Below, one piece after another: positions 21,277 through 32,850 of a DNA stretch of 64,000 bases. Position 1 is the stretch's first letter. Each line of letters begins with the position of its first letter. Position numbers and translations under genes: made by a program. The notes beneath the pieces are model-generated. The model did no database searches. It was not told the DNA's origin and was given only the letters and a program-made list of their open reading frames with translations. This DNA is from Bretschneidera sinensis (Eukaryota > Streptophyta > Magnoliopsida > Brassicales > Akaniaceae), in NCBI GenBank assembly GCA_023935145.1, contig CM043698.1:62597001-62661000 (forward strand). Direction: 5' to 3'.

Positions 21277-21404
21277 TGAAAATTGAAATGAAGTCAAGTT
21301 TATGGTGAGATTGAATGCCATATCATCAAATGAAGAATATTCAAATTCAAATTTGTCAATGTGACATTTAATCTCACAATGAACTTGACCTTCATTTCAA
21401 TTCT
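21277..21404. repeat. Large imperfect hairpin (foldback, copy 1)
   Basis: TTGAAATGAAGTCAAGTTTA with GGTGAGATTGAATG is followed, after a loop near 21,335, by its inverse (CATTTAATCTCACAATGAAC with TTGACCTTCATTTCAA). The arms are about 45-50 bp with a few mismatches. It could be a foldback MITE or a source of small RNA. Unit-2 copy at about 38,255-38,382. Confidence 0.75.
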
Positions 21405-21409
21405 TAAAT

Positions 21410-21778
21410 GGAGATGATCGTGGCCCCTTCATAAACGAAGTACAAATATTTCTCTTGATTGGATAAATCATTGATAATCATCCAATTAGAGCATTTTTAG
21501 TTAACAATGGAAAACTTCTAACTCTCTCCATTAGCAAATCCTTTTGCTCTAGTTTTCAATCCAAACAAAAATTTCTTTGGAAATTTAATATATTTACTAT
21601 ATGGAGAAGCTTACTTTCTGTCGCGGCTGACAATTAAAATTTTCGTCCACATGCACGAAAAACATTAACTAATCAGTGATAGACAGTCATTATTAAAACT
21701 AGCACTTCTATTTTATGTATACTTTTGAAGTTTATATCAAATTATATCAATCAATGTAATATTGTTTTAAATATTTCA
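21410..21778. other. Sequence 5' of the XTH exon, probable intron or MITE remnant
   Basis: No coding-like frame is seen. The TCTAACTCTCTCCATTAGCA passage resembles the edge of a MITE. The stretch ends in the pyrimidine-containing acceptor of the XTH exon. Confidence 0.4.
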
Positions 21779-21779
21779 G

Positions 21780-22158
21780 GTTCTTTGTTAAAGGAAGACC
21801 AATTAGAGAGTTTAAGAAATTGGAATAAATGGGTATTTCTTACCCAAAGAACCAACCAATGAGAATGTACTCTAGTCTACGGAATGCTGATGATTGGGAA
21901 GTCAATGAATTTGAAAAGACAGACTAGAACCAAGCACCATTTACTGCTTCTTTTAGGAACTTCAATGCCAATGCTTACATTTGGTCTAATGGGGTGTCCT
22001 CTTGCAGCTCAAATTCTTCATTCTATAACTCATCATGGTACTCTCAAGAGCTTGATTCTACAAATAAGAAAAAGTTAAAATACATTCAGAAGAATTTCAT
22101 GGTTTACAATTATTGCAAGGATGTTTGTTATGAAAGGTTTAGGTTCAGGTTTGAATAG
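21780..22158 (+). pseudogene. XTH: Xyloglucan endotransglucosylase/hydrolase (XTH) last exon, pseudogene (copy 1)
   Basis: XTH enzymes cut and rejoin xyloglucan in cell walls. After acceptor ATATTTCAG, one frame reads [61 protein letters not shown], then WYSQELDSTNKKKLKYIQKN and FMVYNYCKDVCYE. This is the conserved C-terminal part of GH16 XTH proteins. Two in-frame stops break it: TAA after KKLE, and TAG where KTDW has its tryptophan (TGG to TAG). The exon lacks the catalytic ExDxE region, which lies in earlier exons not seen here. It ends 13 bp from the SIRE LTR at 22,172. The unit-2 copy is at 38,758-39,136. Confidence 0.85.
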
Positions 22159-22171
22159 GCTCGTTTGTTAT

Positions 22172-23018
22172 TGTAGACTGATATTCCAACCCAAGAAGGG
22201 GGTTAATTGGGTTTTTAAAAACTTTCGCTAATTACTTACAAGTTTATAAAAACAGTTAAATGCACAAGCGTATAAACAAGTAATGTGCTTTAAGTAAAAA
22301 AGTTTAAGGAAGAGAAAATGCAAACTCAGTTTATAGTGGTTCGGCAATATCGGATTCGTTCCGACCCTATGTCCACTCTCTTTAAGGAACCTCCTTGAAA
22401 TGATCCACTAAAACTTTTAGTTGTACAACTTCACGGGTGTTGTACAAACCTTACGAACAATCCCTTTCTCTCGAAAGCTAATCTCTTCCTTGCATAAGTT
22501 AATCCCTTTACAATAAATATGAGTTGCTGTAAAGTAAATGGTAGAGGGATAGTAATGAATGCTTTCAAAAATGAACAATATCTCTCTTTCAAAGAAAAAC
22601 TTGAAGAATGACTCAACAATAAATTTTTCAAAGCTTTTGAGTATTAATGAGAAAACTATATATTAAATGTGTATTCTTGCTTTTATAAATGCTCATTGAA
22701 GTGGATTTATATAGTCTTGAATTAATATGTCCGTTAGAAACTGACTTGGTAGGTTTGGTGTATTAAATGCTCAAGTCTGGCGTCTCAAATGGTCATATTT
22801 TTCGAATTATCAGTCGACTGAGTCTTAGTACCAGTCGACTGGATCAAGTGAAAAAGTTCACTTTTAGGCTGTGGGAGAGTACCAGTCGACTGGGTCCTAA
22901 GCACCAATCGACTGAGATACCCAGTCGACTGAGATCTCACTGTCCCAATTGCCAGTCGACTGGTATAGATCACCCAGTCGACTAGAGACATTCTGTCTCA
23001 TATCCAGTCGACTGGTAT
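22172..23018 (-). repeat. SIRE 3' LTR, truncated (unit 1 copy)
   Basis: It starts TGTAGACTGATATTCC after the target duplication GTTAT (22,167-22,171). It matches the LTRs at 41,584 and 59,160 up to TGGTAT at 23,013-23,018, where it joins gag-derived sequence. The missing part is the first roughly 330-350 bp of the LTR in element orientation (U3 side). Confidence 0.85.
22807..23012. promoter_or_regulatory. Cluster of CCAGTCGACTGG palindromes in the SIRE LTR (unit 1)
   Basis: Eight or so perfect or near-perfect copies of the 12-bp palindrome CCAGTCGACTGG occur within about 200 bp. They lie upstream, in element orientation, of the LTR TATA-like box. A palindromic factor-binding role is inferred. 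Confidence 0.6.
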
Positions 23019-23816
23019 TTTTAGACCTACTAGCATTCATTGAGGGAATACTTTTGAAGTTACTAGTGGTCTTTGAAGTAGAGGCTTCATTCACACATGA
23101 TGATTTCATAAATAAGCTCTTTTTTGATTTTTGCTTACCTAATGGAGAATAACCTAACCCGAATTTTCCTTCATTTAATCTTTGGCAAGATAGCACTTCA
23201 TCTAGCTTTTATTTTCCAAGCTTAAGTCTAGATATAGTGCTATTCAATTCTATTATCTTCTTCTTTAAGTTTTCATTTTCATCTTTAAGAAAATCTTGAG
23301 AAGAATCATAAAGCAAAGAAGATAGTTTTTCTTTTTCCTCTTTTAAGCCTTCCATCTCTTTAAAAAGACATGACACCTCCTTTTTGAGAATGGTGTTCCT
23401 AGAATCAAATTTCTTCAATTCTTCATGCATTTCATGTATGGCTTCTATTAATTCTTCACTACTACTAACAATGTTGTTTTTAGAAGGGGAAGAATTCAAT
23501 ACCTCATTTTCATCGTCGATTGCCATAAGACATAGGTTGGTAATCTCCTCGTATCCGATCTCTTTATCTGAGGAGTCTTCTTCTTCGTCATCACTCTAAG
23601 TGGTTGCAATCATAGCTTTCTTTTTAAAGCTCTTATATAGTTTGCTTGTTGCTGCACAATCGACCTTGATGTGACCAGACCTTTTGCAGCCATAACACAC
23701 AAGTGGTTCCCTTTTTGAAATGTGATCCTTTGTGTATGGTTTCTTACTTTTTTTTCAAGAATTTGTGAAACTGTTTGGTGATTAAAGCCATCTTACCATC
23801 TTCTTCGCTGGTCTCC
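23013..23816 (-). pseudogene. gag: SIRE gag fragment (unit 1, cut at the duplication breakpoint)
   Basis: The - strand encodes the C-terminal part of a Copia/SIRE gag: a zinc knuckle (CYGCKRSGHIKVDC, near 23,660-23,700), an acidic stretch SDDEEEDSSDKEIGYEE, a coiled-coil segment (EELKKFDSRNTILKKEV, EMEGLKEEKEKLSSLL) and the KLDEVLSCQRLNEGK region. Stops interrupt it. At 23,816 it ends abruptly at the duplication junction; the missing N-terminal part is present only in unit 2 (40,795-41,583). Confidence 0.8.
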
Positions 23817-23838
23817 TCTTGTTTCTGTGAGTATTCCA
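23814..23838. other. Duplication junction with templated filler
   Basis: Unit 1 ends …CTGGTCTCC (23,816) and unit 2 begins GTATTCCATTG (23,831). The bases between are not from either edge. TCCTCTTGTTTCTGT (23,814-23,828) equals 6,940-6,954, and TGTGAGTATTC (23,826-23,836) equals 6,901-6,911. Both lie within about 115 bp of the left breakpoint at 6,840. They overlap by TGT, as expected of serial template switching. Confidence 0.8.
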
Positions 23839-24401
23839 TTGAGTTGAACTGCCTTTCTGGCCAGTTGGATGTCTTTTCAGTTTTAGACATTTGTGAGTAT
23901 TCTTGTTGGGTGCTGCAACTGTTTGGTGGATCCTCTTGTTTCTGTAGCCAACTGGAGATATAATTTTGGAGGTATACTGTATACATCCATGAAATAATTC
24001 AGTAAGCTCTAGCTGTGCGAGAAATACTACTGTACTCAAAAGCATATCATGGTTGTTGCAGCTTTCAGAATAGTTTTATCTTTTTCTTGACACTTTTGCT
24101 GGTTACCAAAGAGATGTTACGACATTGTGGAATGCATGTTTTCAAAGATCAGGGATGTTGATTCCTAAAGGTTTACTTGGTTTTAGACTCGATGGTTACA
24201 TTTATTCATTGTCCTTTCTAGTGGGGCATGACTCCCTTATGTTTCTGCTTTTATGTATACGCATAAAAATCCATAGGATCTTTAATAAATTCCACAGATG
24301 GGCTAATCTAGGATTTCAGAATTAGTTTCTGTGCTTGTAATATCTATTTCGGCATCTAGTTCTTATCTAATCTAATATTTTGACCATGTTTACTATTTCA
24401 G

Positions 24402-24524
24402 CATATAGATCACAGCATGAAAGATCCTAGCATTGCAGCATTTTGGTTGATTACATTGCCTCAGATTATGGGTGGATTCAACCATGATGATGATGTCAAG
24501 CAAAAGATTTGGTGGCAATACAAG
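24402..24524 (+). pseudogene. Captured host exon (unit 2 copy of 7,411-7,533)
   Basis: The same acceptor, open block (IDHSMKDPSIAAFW … KIWWQYK) and donor as in unit 1, with no difference seen in the coding part. Confidence 0.45.
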
Positions 24525-25573
24525 GTTTCTTATTCATTTTACTTTGTAGACTTCTTACCCCATCCCCTGCAAGCCTGTCATTGCTAGCAATTCTGACAAT
24601 ATTTAAATAATCTTGGCAATTTTAAACCTTACAATAGTTAAAAGACTAAAGCATTCCTATGTTCAAAAGCTAATAGAAATCAAACATGACACTCGAAAGG
24701 TGGTTATTCTTATTTCATGGAAGGGGCTAGTAAGTCGTAAACAAAAGCCATCATAACTTACACCCTCTATCTCTTCACTATCCTTCTAATTTACTTCTGC
24801 ACTGTTCTTAATCTCTTTGCTTAGGCATACAATTTCCTTCTCTAATTTACTTCTGCATTGCTCTTAATTTCTTTGCTTTCATAACAATACACTATTTCCT
24901 TTCTGGATCCACAAACTCTAATTACTTGAACCCAACCTTCCTCTCCTCTTAGCTGGTTACCATTCAACCCAAACATCCAAAAATGTCATCAGCACCAGCC
25001 TATGTACCATTCTCATGTATTGCTCATAGCCTCTTGAATCTTTATAGCACCTTAAAACTTGACTTTTATTGAAAACCCAGACCCTGAATTGACCAAAAGC
25101 ATATATTAACTGGTGACCCAAATTTCAACAAATTGTTCTGTACAGAAATTAGATCTCCCTTTTGAGCCCATAAATAGTCTACAAATTTTAATCTTCTCCC
25201 ACAAATACTAGCTATATAACCCTAATACTTCCAGCCCTAGCCCTTCTAAAGAAGGGAAATAACAAGAATATACACAATCTGTGTTAAATCCAAAGATCAC
25301 TAAACATGCATGAGCATTTGTTCGTGATATTAACTGCCAACCCTAAGAGGGAAATTCCCTAATAACCTTTGCAAACAAGTATACATAACATACAGAAACA
25401 ACAGGAAAGCACTGAGAAAATATCTTTGAATTTTTTAGTAGAGAAAAAGTCATTCTCACAATGGGAAACATGCAGACAGTGGATAAATAAAAAGGAACCA
25501 AATTGAAAAATGAGCATAAAGGATGGCAAAAAATACTTAGAGAAGATGCTTGAGTGATAATTTGAGGATCACA

Positions 25574-25684
25574 CTACTCAAACTGTTCATTCCCAAAATC
25601 CTTAATCACATTCAGAACTGTGCTAATAGGTAGAACTGCATCATCAGTTAGTCCCAGCGTGGTCGTCTGCACTGCTCTGGAATC
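25574..25684 (-). pseudogene. Captured terminal exon (unit 2 copy of 8,582-8,692)
   Basis: The same acceptor, 36-codon block and stop as in unit 1. The related blocks at 26,185-26,397 and about 26,746-26,853 are also retained. The family is not recognised. Confidence 0.4.
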
Positions 25685-27627
25685 CTGCAAAGTTAACAAA
25701 TCAAGTGGGTTATTACCATATGTCAGTAAAACATTTAACTACAAACAGAAAAGCATGGAATGCCATTACTTGCCTTTAGAACTAAAATTTGGCACAAATT
25801 AGGAGAAAAACATCAAAACAAAAACAGAACAAAAAAAAAAACAACTGACGAAAAGCATGTTGAAAGAACAAACCCAACAGCTAAAGCTTCAAAATTACAA
25901 AAAGAACTATAAGAAAAAAAAAATTACGAAACTAAAAAAACAAATTAGAGCTCATCTCAATGATATTTATGGATAATAGATTAGAGCTCACTTTCACTAA
26001 AAAAAACTACAGCACTACTAACATTTGACAAGAAGATGCAGCATCTATGGCTCAGTAAAACCACAGGATCTAACAGATTAGGAACATAATCTATATAGAG
26101 AAAATCAAATCAGCCATACCAATATAACACCAAAAACTAACATTTATTAAGCAGTTCTCAAGTAAATGCAGGAAAAAAATTTGATTAAAGTGGTGCAGTA
26201 TATGATTCCCATTTCCAGTGCAAGAACCTATCAAGATCATAAATAGCCAGATAAATGAAGGTTAAGAGCTCAATTACAGAAAAATTTGACCCGTCCTTTA
26301 AGCTTTTAATGGCCAATTGCCAACAGTCAGGGATGGGCTTTGATGAATTCTCATCTGCCATATTAGAAAAAAAGATATTTTCCTTTGATAGAGCCAAAGA
26401 AATGACTCCTTCTAATTTCTCTCAGAAGAGACGCTCCGTAGACCTAGGTTTGCAATAAGAACAATGTATATGGGAAACTCTTAAGAAGGAAAAGATGCCT
26501 CTCAAGCCACGTGTTCCCATTATCTCCTCACGTTACAACTGGAAACCTAAAACGTGCTTGGAAAATATAGAAATTGATTTTCCTATTTTGTACCCCTCCG
26601 CCCCCTACCCCAAACTTTCTTCTAAATGTTTTGATTTCTTTTTTTTTTGGACAAAAATAGAAGTAAATAAAGGATAAGCAAATAGCTAACTGAACTCAGC
26701 ATCATTTGCTTAGATACTAACAAGCAAACCAATAACAATTGAAAACTAATGGTCAGCAAAAACAAATGGCACCTTAGCATTTCCATGGGCAGCTTGATTA
26801 ACTTCTCCATAAACATCATTGAGAGGAGCAATCTCATCTATAATCCTTAATACGATAGATCTTTGATTTAAGAATAATAAGCAAAACAACAAACGAACTA
26901 AATAATAAACCCCAACCAGTATTGAACTAACACAAAACTCACAATCCCTGACCCTGAGAATTCTCAAAACTCACAACTCCAACAAATCTTTGATTTAAGA
27001 ATAATAAGCAAAAAAACAAATGAACTAAATAATAAACCCCAACCAGTAAAGAACTAACACAAAAGCTAGGTATCTGGGTAATCAAGTACCCGTTGTAATT
27101 TGTGGAGGAGAGACAGACCTCAAGGAAAGCTGGAAATGAAGCTTGCTTTGCAATGGAGGAAACCAGAGAGAGAGCAAAAATTTTAGGGAAAAGCAACCAG
27201 AGAGAGAGCAAAATTTCAGAGAAAATCACGTACGGCGTGGCAAGGAAAGCTGTAAATGAAGCTTGCTTTACAATGGAGGAAACCAGAGAGAGAGAGAGCA
27301 AAAATTTGAGGGAAAAGTAACTAGAGAGAGAGCGAAAATTTTAGAGAAAAGCACGTACGACGCGGCAAGGAATTGGAATATGTGAATTTTTTTATCATAT
27401 TCCAGCGCTTTGAAGCACTGAAATATGAAATGAGCATATACCGGTAAGCACCAGAATATGTAATCAACTGCACATATAACGATGCTTTGAAGCGCCGTTA
27501 TATGTTCTTTGAATATTGCGGTACTTGAAGGAAGTGCCACCAAAAAAGCACCGGTGGTTAATTTATTGCGGCGTTTTTGTAAAGTGCCGGAAATAAAGTG
27601 CAGGCAAATGCCAATTATCTTGTAGTG

Positions 27628-27830
27628 TTGCCATGGCCAAAACACCCTCGTAACTTTGATTTCCACCAATAAAGCCACTCATGTGGATTAAGAAAGCCAG
27701 GAATTCCTGTCTGTTTCGAGAGCTCATCATCCCTTAAACCTCGCCACTGAGCTGGGAGAGCCTTCCGGCTCTCGAATCTATCAGGAGATACTACCATTGC
27801 CTACACTCGCCAACGTTTGCTCCTGTCATC
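27628..27830 (-). pseudogene. MYG1: MYG1 last exon pseudogene (unit 2)
   Basis: This copy of 10,635-10,837 keeps the frameshift after GIPG and has gained a further in-frame stop: CAG of RVQAM is TAG (27,801-27,803 on +). It lies next to the right end of a CACTA fragment that has no left partner, so the exon's true 3' end is absent from unit 2. Confidence 0.85.
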
Positions 27831-28494
27831 CTGCACATTACATTATGATAATTATACAGAAAACTCATCTCAACTAAACTTTGCAATCAGCACCTAATCT
27901 GAAACATAAATAAACCAGGTGATAGGGATAAAGAAAAGAAAACATATAGCTCCCAAGATTATATTATCACTTCTTTAAACAAAGAAGTACTCAACCAAAT
28001 AATTATCATTTTCACTTCAAAGTAGAATCCAGTCTTTGCTCTATAAAGAAAAAGAAGTGGAATTGATCTGCACTAATACAATCTCTATGACCAACATCTT
28101 TTTTGGTAGGTGGCGGGAGCATCAGAAGATAGATATAAATACATACCTGATAATGTTAAGAATTGTAAAGTCCATTATTGGTGCATAATATCTGGGATCT
28201 CCATTTATCATGGTATAATGTCTGGGATCTCCATTTATTATAGTCAACCCACCATTATTCTATTTTATTCTCCTTTACTTATTTTCCTTTTTTTATACGT
28301 AGGAATTTAAATAGCACTAACAACACATGCTATATTTTAGGATCTAAATTAGTCTCTGTATTGTATATATATTTTTTTTTTCCTCAATGAATGATATACA
28401 AAAATTCATTCTTTTCATGGTATCAGAGCAACCACGATTCTGAACCTTTATTTTTCAAACACAATAATCATCATCCTTCTTCTAGCCGACACTC

Positions 28495-29541
28495 ATGGCA
28501 GAAAAAGATACCTAAATAATCCTAGACTCATCCAAGCATGAGGACAACAACTATAACAATCCAAATGACCCATTTTACCTTCATCACTCCGACCAACCTG
28601 GGCTCATACTCGTCACACAATCGCTGACCGAAGAAAATTACAGCACCTGAAGCCGTGCTATGCTCATGGCTCTCAACATCAAGAACAAAGAAAGCTTTGT
28701 TAATGGCACCATTCGACAGCCACCATTGAATTCCACCGCAGAAATCCAATAATGGAAGCGTTGCAACAACCTTGTAAAGGCATGGATTTTCAATTGAACC
28801 TCGAAAGATATTAAAGCAAGCATAATATACATTGACAGTGCTTATGAAATCTGGTTTGATTTGAAAGAACGATTTTCACACACTAATAGTGCCCATCTTT
28901 TCCATGTTGAAGAAGCCATTCATGATTGTAAACAAGACAACATGACAATAAGTGCTTATTATACCAACCTGAACGGTCTTTGGGATGAACGTGATATACT
29001 GTGTTGCATCCCAACCTGCACTTGCGGCACTGTGAAAGAGGTTTTGCAATTCCAACAAAGTCAAAAGACCATAAAGTTTCTCATGGGGCTTACTAAAACC
29101 TATACTACTGTTCGAGGACAAATTCTACTCGTGGATCCTCTTCCTACCGTCAACAAAGTGCATTCTCTTATTCTCCAGGATGAAAAACAGCGAGGAATAT
29201 CGAAGGGAAACGAGATGGTACCTGAAACTACAGCATTTTCTATAAGGAACAACTCACGAAATTCTAAGAGAATTTTCACACCCAAAAATCCTCACTTAAA
29301 ATGTGGTATTTGTGACAAACTTGGGCACACTTCAGAGACATGCCAAGCACATCTTAAGTGTGATCATTGCGGCTGGAAAGGTCACACTATTGATATGTGT
29401 CGAAAGCTGCAAAGGATGAAGTTTGCAGGTGGTAAATCGGATTAGCAATCGTATAAAAACTTTCCCTCCAAAGCCAATCATGTTGATGTCAACACAACAA
29501 CACCTTCCAACTCCTTCACTTTCACAGCAGAACAGTACTAG
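28495..29541 (+). pseudogene. gag: Copia gag (unit 2)
   Basis: As in unit 1, with the two CCHC knuckles. An extra TAG at 29,443-29,445 replaces the CAG retained in unit 1 (after KFAGGKSD), shortening the open part to 194 codons. This change must postdate the duplication. Confidence 0.85.
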
Positions 29542-29547
29542 AATCTC

Positions 29548-30728
29548 ATGACAATGCTTAATGGGAATAAGTCTAATTCTATGGCCAATCTCGTTGGTAG
29601 TGCATCTGCTATGAGTGATCTCTTAGGTACAACCTTATGTGCTTCTGTATTTAACAAAGAAATATATTGGATACTTGACACAGGAGCCACATATCATATG
29701 GCCTGCTCCGCTGATTTATTGACTACAAAATCTCGTGTTACCAATCAAACCGTGTATATTCCCAATGGAGCAATTGCCGCTGTCACTCACATAGGCAGCA
29801 TCCATTTTGCTGATTTTTCATTACATGATGTGCTATGTGTTCCTTCCTTTAAATTGAACTTAATTTCTATTAGCAAACTTGCTTGCAACACTCACTACCT
29901 TGCCACATTCACTAATGATACTTGTATGCTACAGGACCAACGATCGGGGAAGATGATTGGGACGGGAACTGAACGAGGAGAACTTTACTACCTTGATACT
30001 CCACAGAAAACCAGATCCAACTCTGTCACTGCAGCAACCTTTCACTCCCCAAAACTTTGGCATCAACGTCTTGGTCATCCTTCAAATAAGAGTTTTCGTT
30101 TGCTTTCTCATTCTATTTCAAACATAATGTTTTGTGATGTTTCTGATTGTTTAATTTTCCCATTAGCTAAGCAGACTCGTTCTAAATTTCCATTAAGTTC
30201 AATCCAAACTCATGCACCTTTTGAATTGATTCATGTTGATATATGGGGAGGATACCATGTTCCTTCACTCAGTGGGGCACAATATTTCCATACCATTGTT
30301 GATAATTACACTCGTTACACATTGATTTTTTTGATGCATCATAAGTCAGACACTCATAGATATATCACTACATTCATGAATTTCGTTGAGACTTAATTTT
30401 CCTTGAAAGTTAAGATTCTTCGTAGTGATAATGGTTCTGAATTGAAATGAAATTTTTTTATTTGGATAAAAGGATCATTCATGAAACTAGTTGTGTCTCC
30501 ACTCCAAAACAAAATGGAGTAGCCGAGAGAAAACACCGACACCTCCTAAATGTGGCAAGAGCTCTATTATTTTAAGCCAATCTTCCTAAGAAATTTTGGG
30601 GAGATGCCATTTTAACTGCCACTTATCTCATCAACCGAACACCGACACCTCTCCTTAAAGGAAAAACACCTTTTGAGATGCTTTTTAACAAAAAGCCCAA
30701 ATATGATCATTTGTGAGTTTTCGGATGC
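29548..30728 (+). pseudogene. pol: Copia protease and integrase N-terminal part (unit 2)
   Basis: The open part 29,548-30,396 carries ILDTGATYHM and keeps the usual integrase motif LGHPSNKSF (unit 1 has LGHH). It reads TRYTL where unit 1 has TRYTW. The later stops of unit 1 (for example at 30,394-30,396) are shared, so they predate the duplication. Confidence 0.85.
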
Positions 30729-32069
30729 TTGTGCTTTGCCTCCACACACCACCATCGCCCCACAAAGTTTGATGCCCGAGCCACACGTTGTCTCTTCTTA
30801 GGATATCCATACGGCCAAAAAGGCTACCGGGTTTATGATCTTTCAACTGGTAAAATTTTTGTATCCCATGATGTTTCTTTTCATGAGAATATTTTTCCTT
30901 TTCCATCTTCCGCTGCAAATTCTCAACATGTGTTTCCTCATACTCAACCACAAACATATGATGATGACAACTCTAATTCTCCACCTTCTTCCAATTCTAC
31001 TACTGAATCATTTTCTCCAAGACCCATTTCTCATGAAACATCCCTTTCAAATCCATCTTCACTGAGTATTGCTCCATCCATTGCCCAAAATCCTCCAACC
31101 ACGTCTCTTGTTCCACAAAATCCTCCATCGCAGTTGACACGAACTACCACAACACCTGGTTATCTCTGTGAGTATCATGTTGGTATTTCTCTTCCTTCAA
31201 GGAATGTTCCATCATCTAACTCGGCATTGGTCGAAGCTACAGGTATCACTTACCTCTTGTCTGATGTACTTTCATATGATAAATTATCACCCAAACACCA
31301 TGCCTTCACCATTTCTCTTTCAGCTGAAAAGGAACCATTCTCTTTTGCACAAGCAGTTTGTGACCCTAAATGGTGTCTTGCTATGCAACAAGAGCTTGCT
31401 GCTCTCAAGGAAAATGGCACATGGTCTCTTCAAACACTACCTCCTGGGAAGAAACTGATTGGATGCAAATGGGTATACAAGATCAAATTCAAATCTGATG
31501 GCACTATAGAATGCTATAAGGTGAGATTGGTAGCAAAAGGATACAATCAAATTGAGGGATTAGATTACCGTGAGACTTTTGCTCCAGTTGCCAAGCTTGT
31601 GACTGTTTGTCTCCTTCTTGCCCTGGCCTCAACCCAAAATTGGCACATTCACCAACTTGATGTAAATAACACCTTCTTACATGGCGATCTTAATGAAGAT
31701 TTCTACATGGATTTACCTTCTGGTTTCGAACGAAAGGGGGAGACACAAGTTTGCAAACTTCACAAATTATTGTACGGTCTCAAACAAGCTTCTCGTCAAT
31801 GGTTTATTAAACTTTCAACCGCTCTCAGACAAGCCAACTACAAACAATCAAAGGCTGATAATTCCTTGTTCGTCCGATCCCAAGATGGTAAATTCACTGT
31901 TCTTCTCATTTATGTAGATGATGTCATTCTAGCAGGCAATAATCTACAAGACATTAATGATATCAAGTCATTTTTAAAGGATCAATTTAAATTGAAGGAT
32001 CTTGGACAGTTGAAATACTTTCTAGGCATAGAAGTTGCTCGATCCAACAAAGGCATTGCTCTTTCATAA
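30729..32069 (+). pseudogene. pol: Copia integrase C-terminal part and reverse transcriptase, 446-codon frame (unit 2)
   Basis: This frame stays open longer than in unit 1 because KFDARATRC and FAQAVCDP keep CGA and CAA, which are TGA and TAA in unit 1. It runs from integrase (FLGYPYGQKGYRVYDL) through the Ser/Pro-rich spacer to the RT core ([14 protein letters not shown]). It ends at the same TAATGA as unit 1. Confidence 0.9.
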
Positions 32070-32850
32070 TGAAAATATGCTTGGAAATCCTTGAAGACGT
32101 TGGATATCTTGGTGTGAAACCAGCTTCCTTTCCCATGGAACACAACTTATCTCTTAGTAAGTTTGACGGTGACTACATTAGTGATCCTTCCTCATATTGA
32201 AGACTTGTTGGGCGGCTGATTTATTTGACTATCACACGACCTGACTTGGCATACGCAGTCCATGTCCTAAGTCAATTTATGGACAAACCACAGGTTCCAC
32301 ATTTAGACGCAGCTCATCGTGTCTTACATTATGTGAAGCAAACACCAGGTCAAGGAATTTTTCTTCCTACAACTAGTCCAATTCAATTAAATGCCTTCTG
32401 TGATGCGGATTGGGCTAGATGTTGTGATACTCGACGATCTGTTACTGGGTACTGCATACTTCTTGGCAATTCATTGATTTCTTGGAAAACCAAGAAGCAA
32501 ACTACAGTGTCACGATCCAGCGCAGAAGCTGAATACCGTTCCATAGCTGCTACTTGTTGTGAAATTACTTGGTTGAAATATATTCTACAAGATTTGGGCA
32601 TCAAGCATTCATATCCTGTCAATCTATACTGTGACAATCAAGCAGCACTCCATATTGCTTCAAACCTGGTTTTTCATGAGTGAACAAAACATATAGAGAT
32701 TGATTGTCATCTTATACGGGAAAAGATTCAAGAAGAAATAATCAAAACAAAGCACTTATCCACATTACACCAGCCAACTGATATTTTTACAAAACCTTTG
32801 AGTTTTTCACAATTTTCGACATTACTTGGCAAGTTAGGAATTATCAACGT
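32070..32850 (+). pseudogene. pol: Copia RT end and RNase H (unit 2)
   Basis: The same domains as in unit 1. A TGA at 32,198-32,200 replaces the CGA kept in unit 1 (SYRRLVGRL), another C-to-T change after duplication. The RNase H part is open from 32,225 to 32,683. Confidence 0.9.

Larger units (their letters stand above)
6840..23816. repeat. Tandem segmental duplication, unit 1 (about 17.0 kb)
   Basis: From 6,840 to 23,816 the sequence matches 23,831-40,794 in the same orientation with an offset that drifts only from 16,991 to 16,993 and then to 16,978 through small indels. The unit holds the right part of the CACTA element, the MYG1 exons, the whole Copia element, the MITE, AT tract, tandem array, XTH exon and part of the SIRE array. 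Differences are few (by eye a few per kb, not computed). Confidence 0.97.
23831..27627 (-). mobile_element. CACTA element, right part only (unit 2)
   Basis: A copy of 6,840-10,634. It keeps the right TIR and subterminal repeats (27,373-27,627) and the captured exon-like blocks, but lacks the left end and the accessory gene. With one terminus it cannot transpose as CACTA. The following TTG and MYG1 sequence are also duplicated. Confidence 0.9.

Noticed and set aside
22807..23012. CRISPR-like look of regularly placed palindromes
   Set aside because: Spacing is irregular, repeats are 12 bp, and the context is a plant LTR. CRISPR arrays do not occur in plant nuclear DNA.
22767..23196. ORFs rich in QSTG/SRLG peptides on both strands
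   Set aside because: They are translations of the CCAGTCGACTGG palindromes and adjoining gag, not separate genes.
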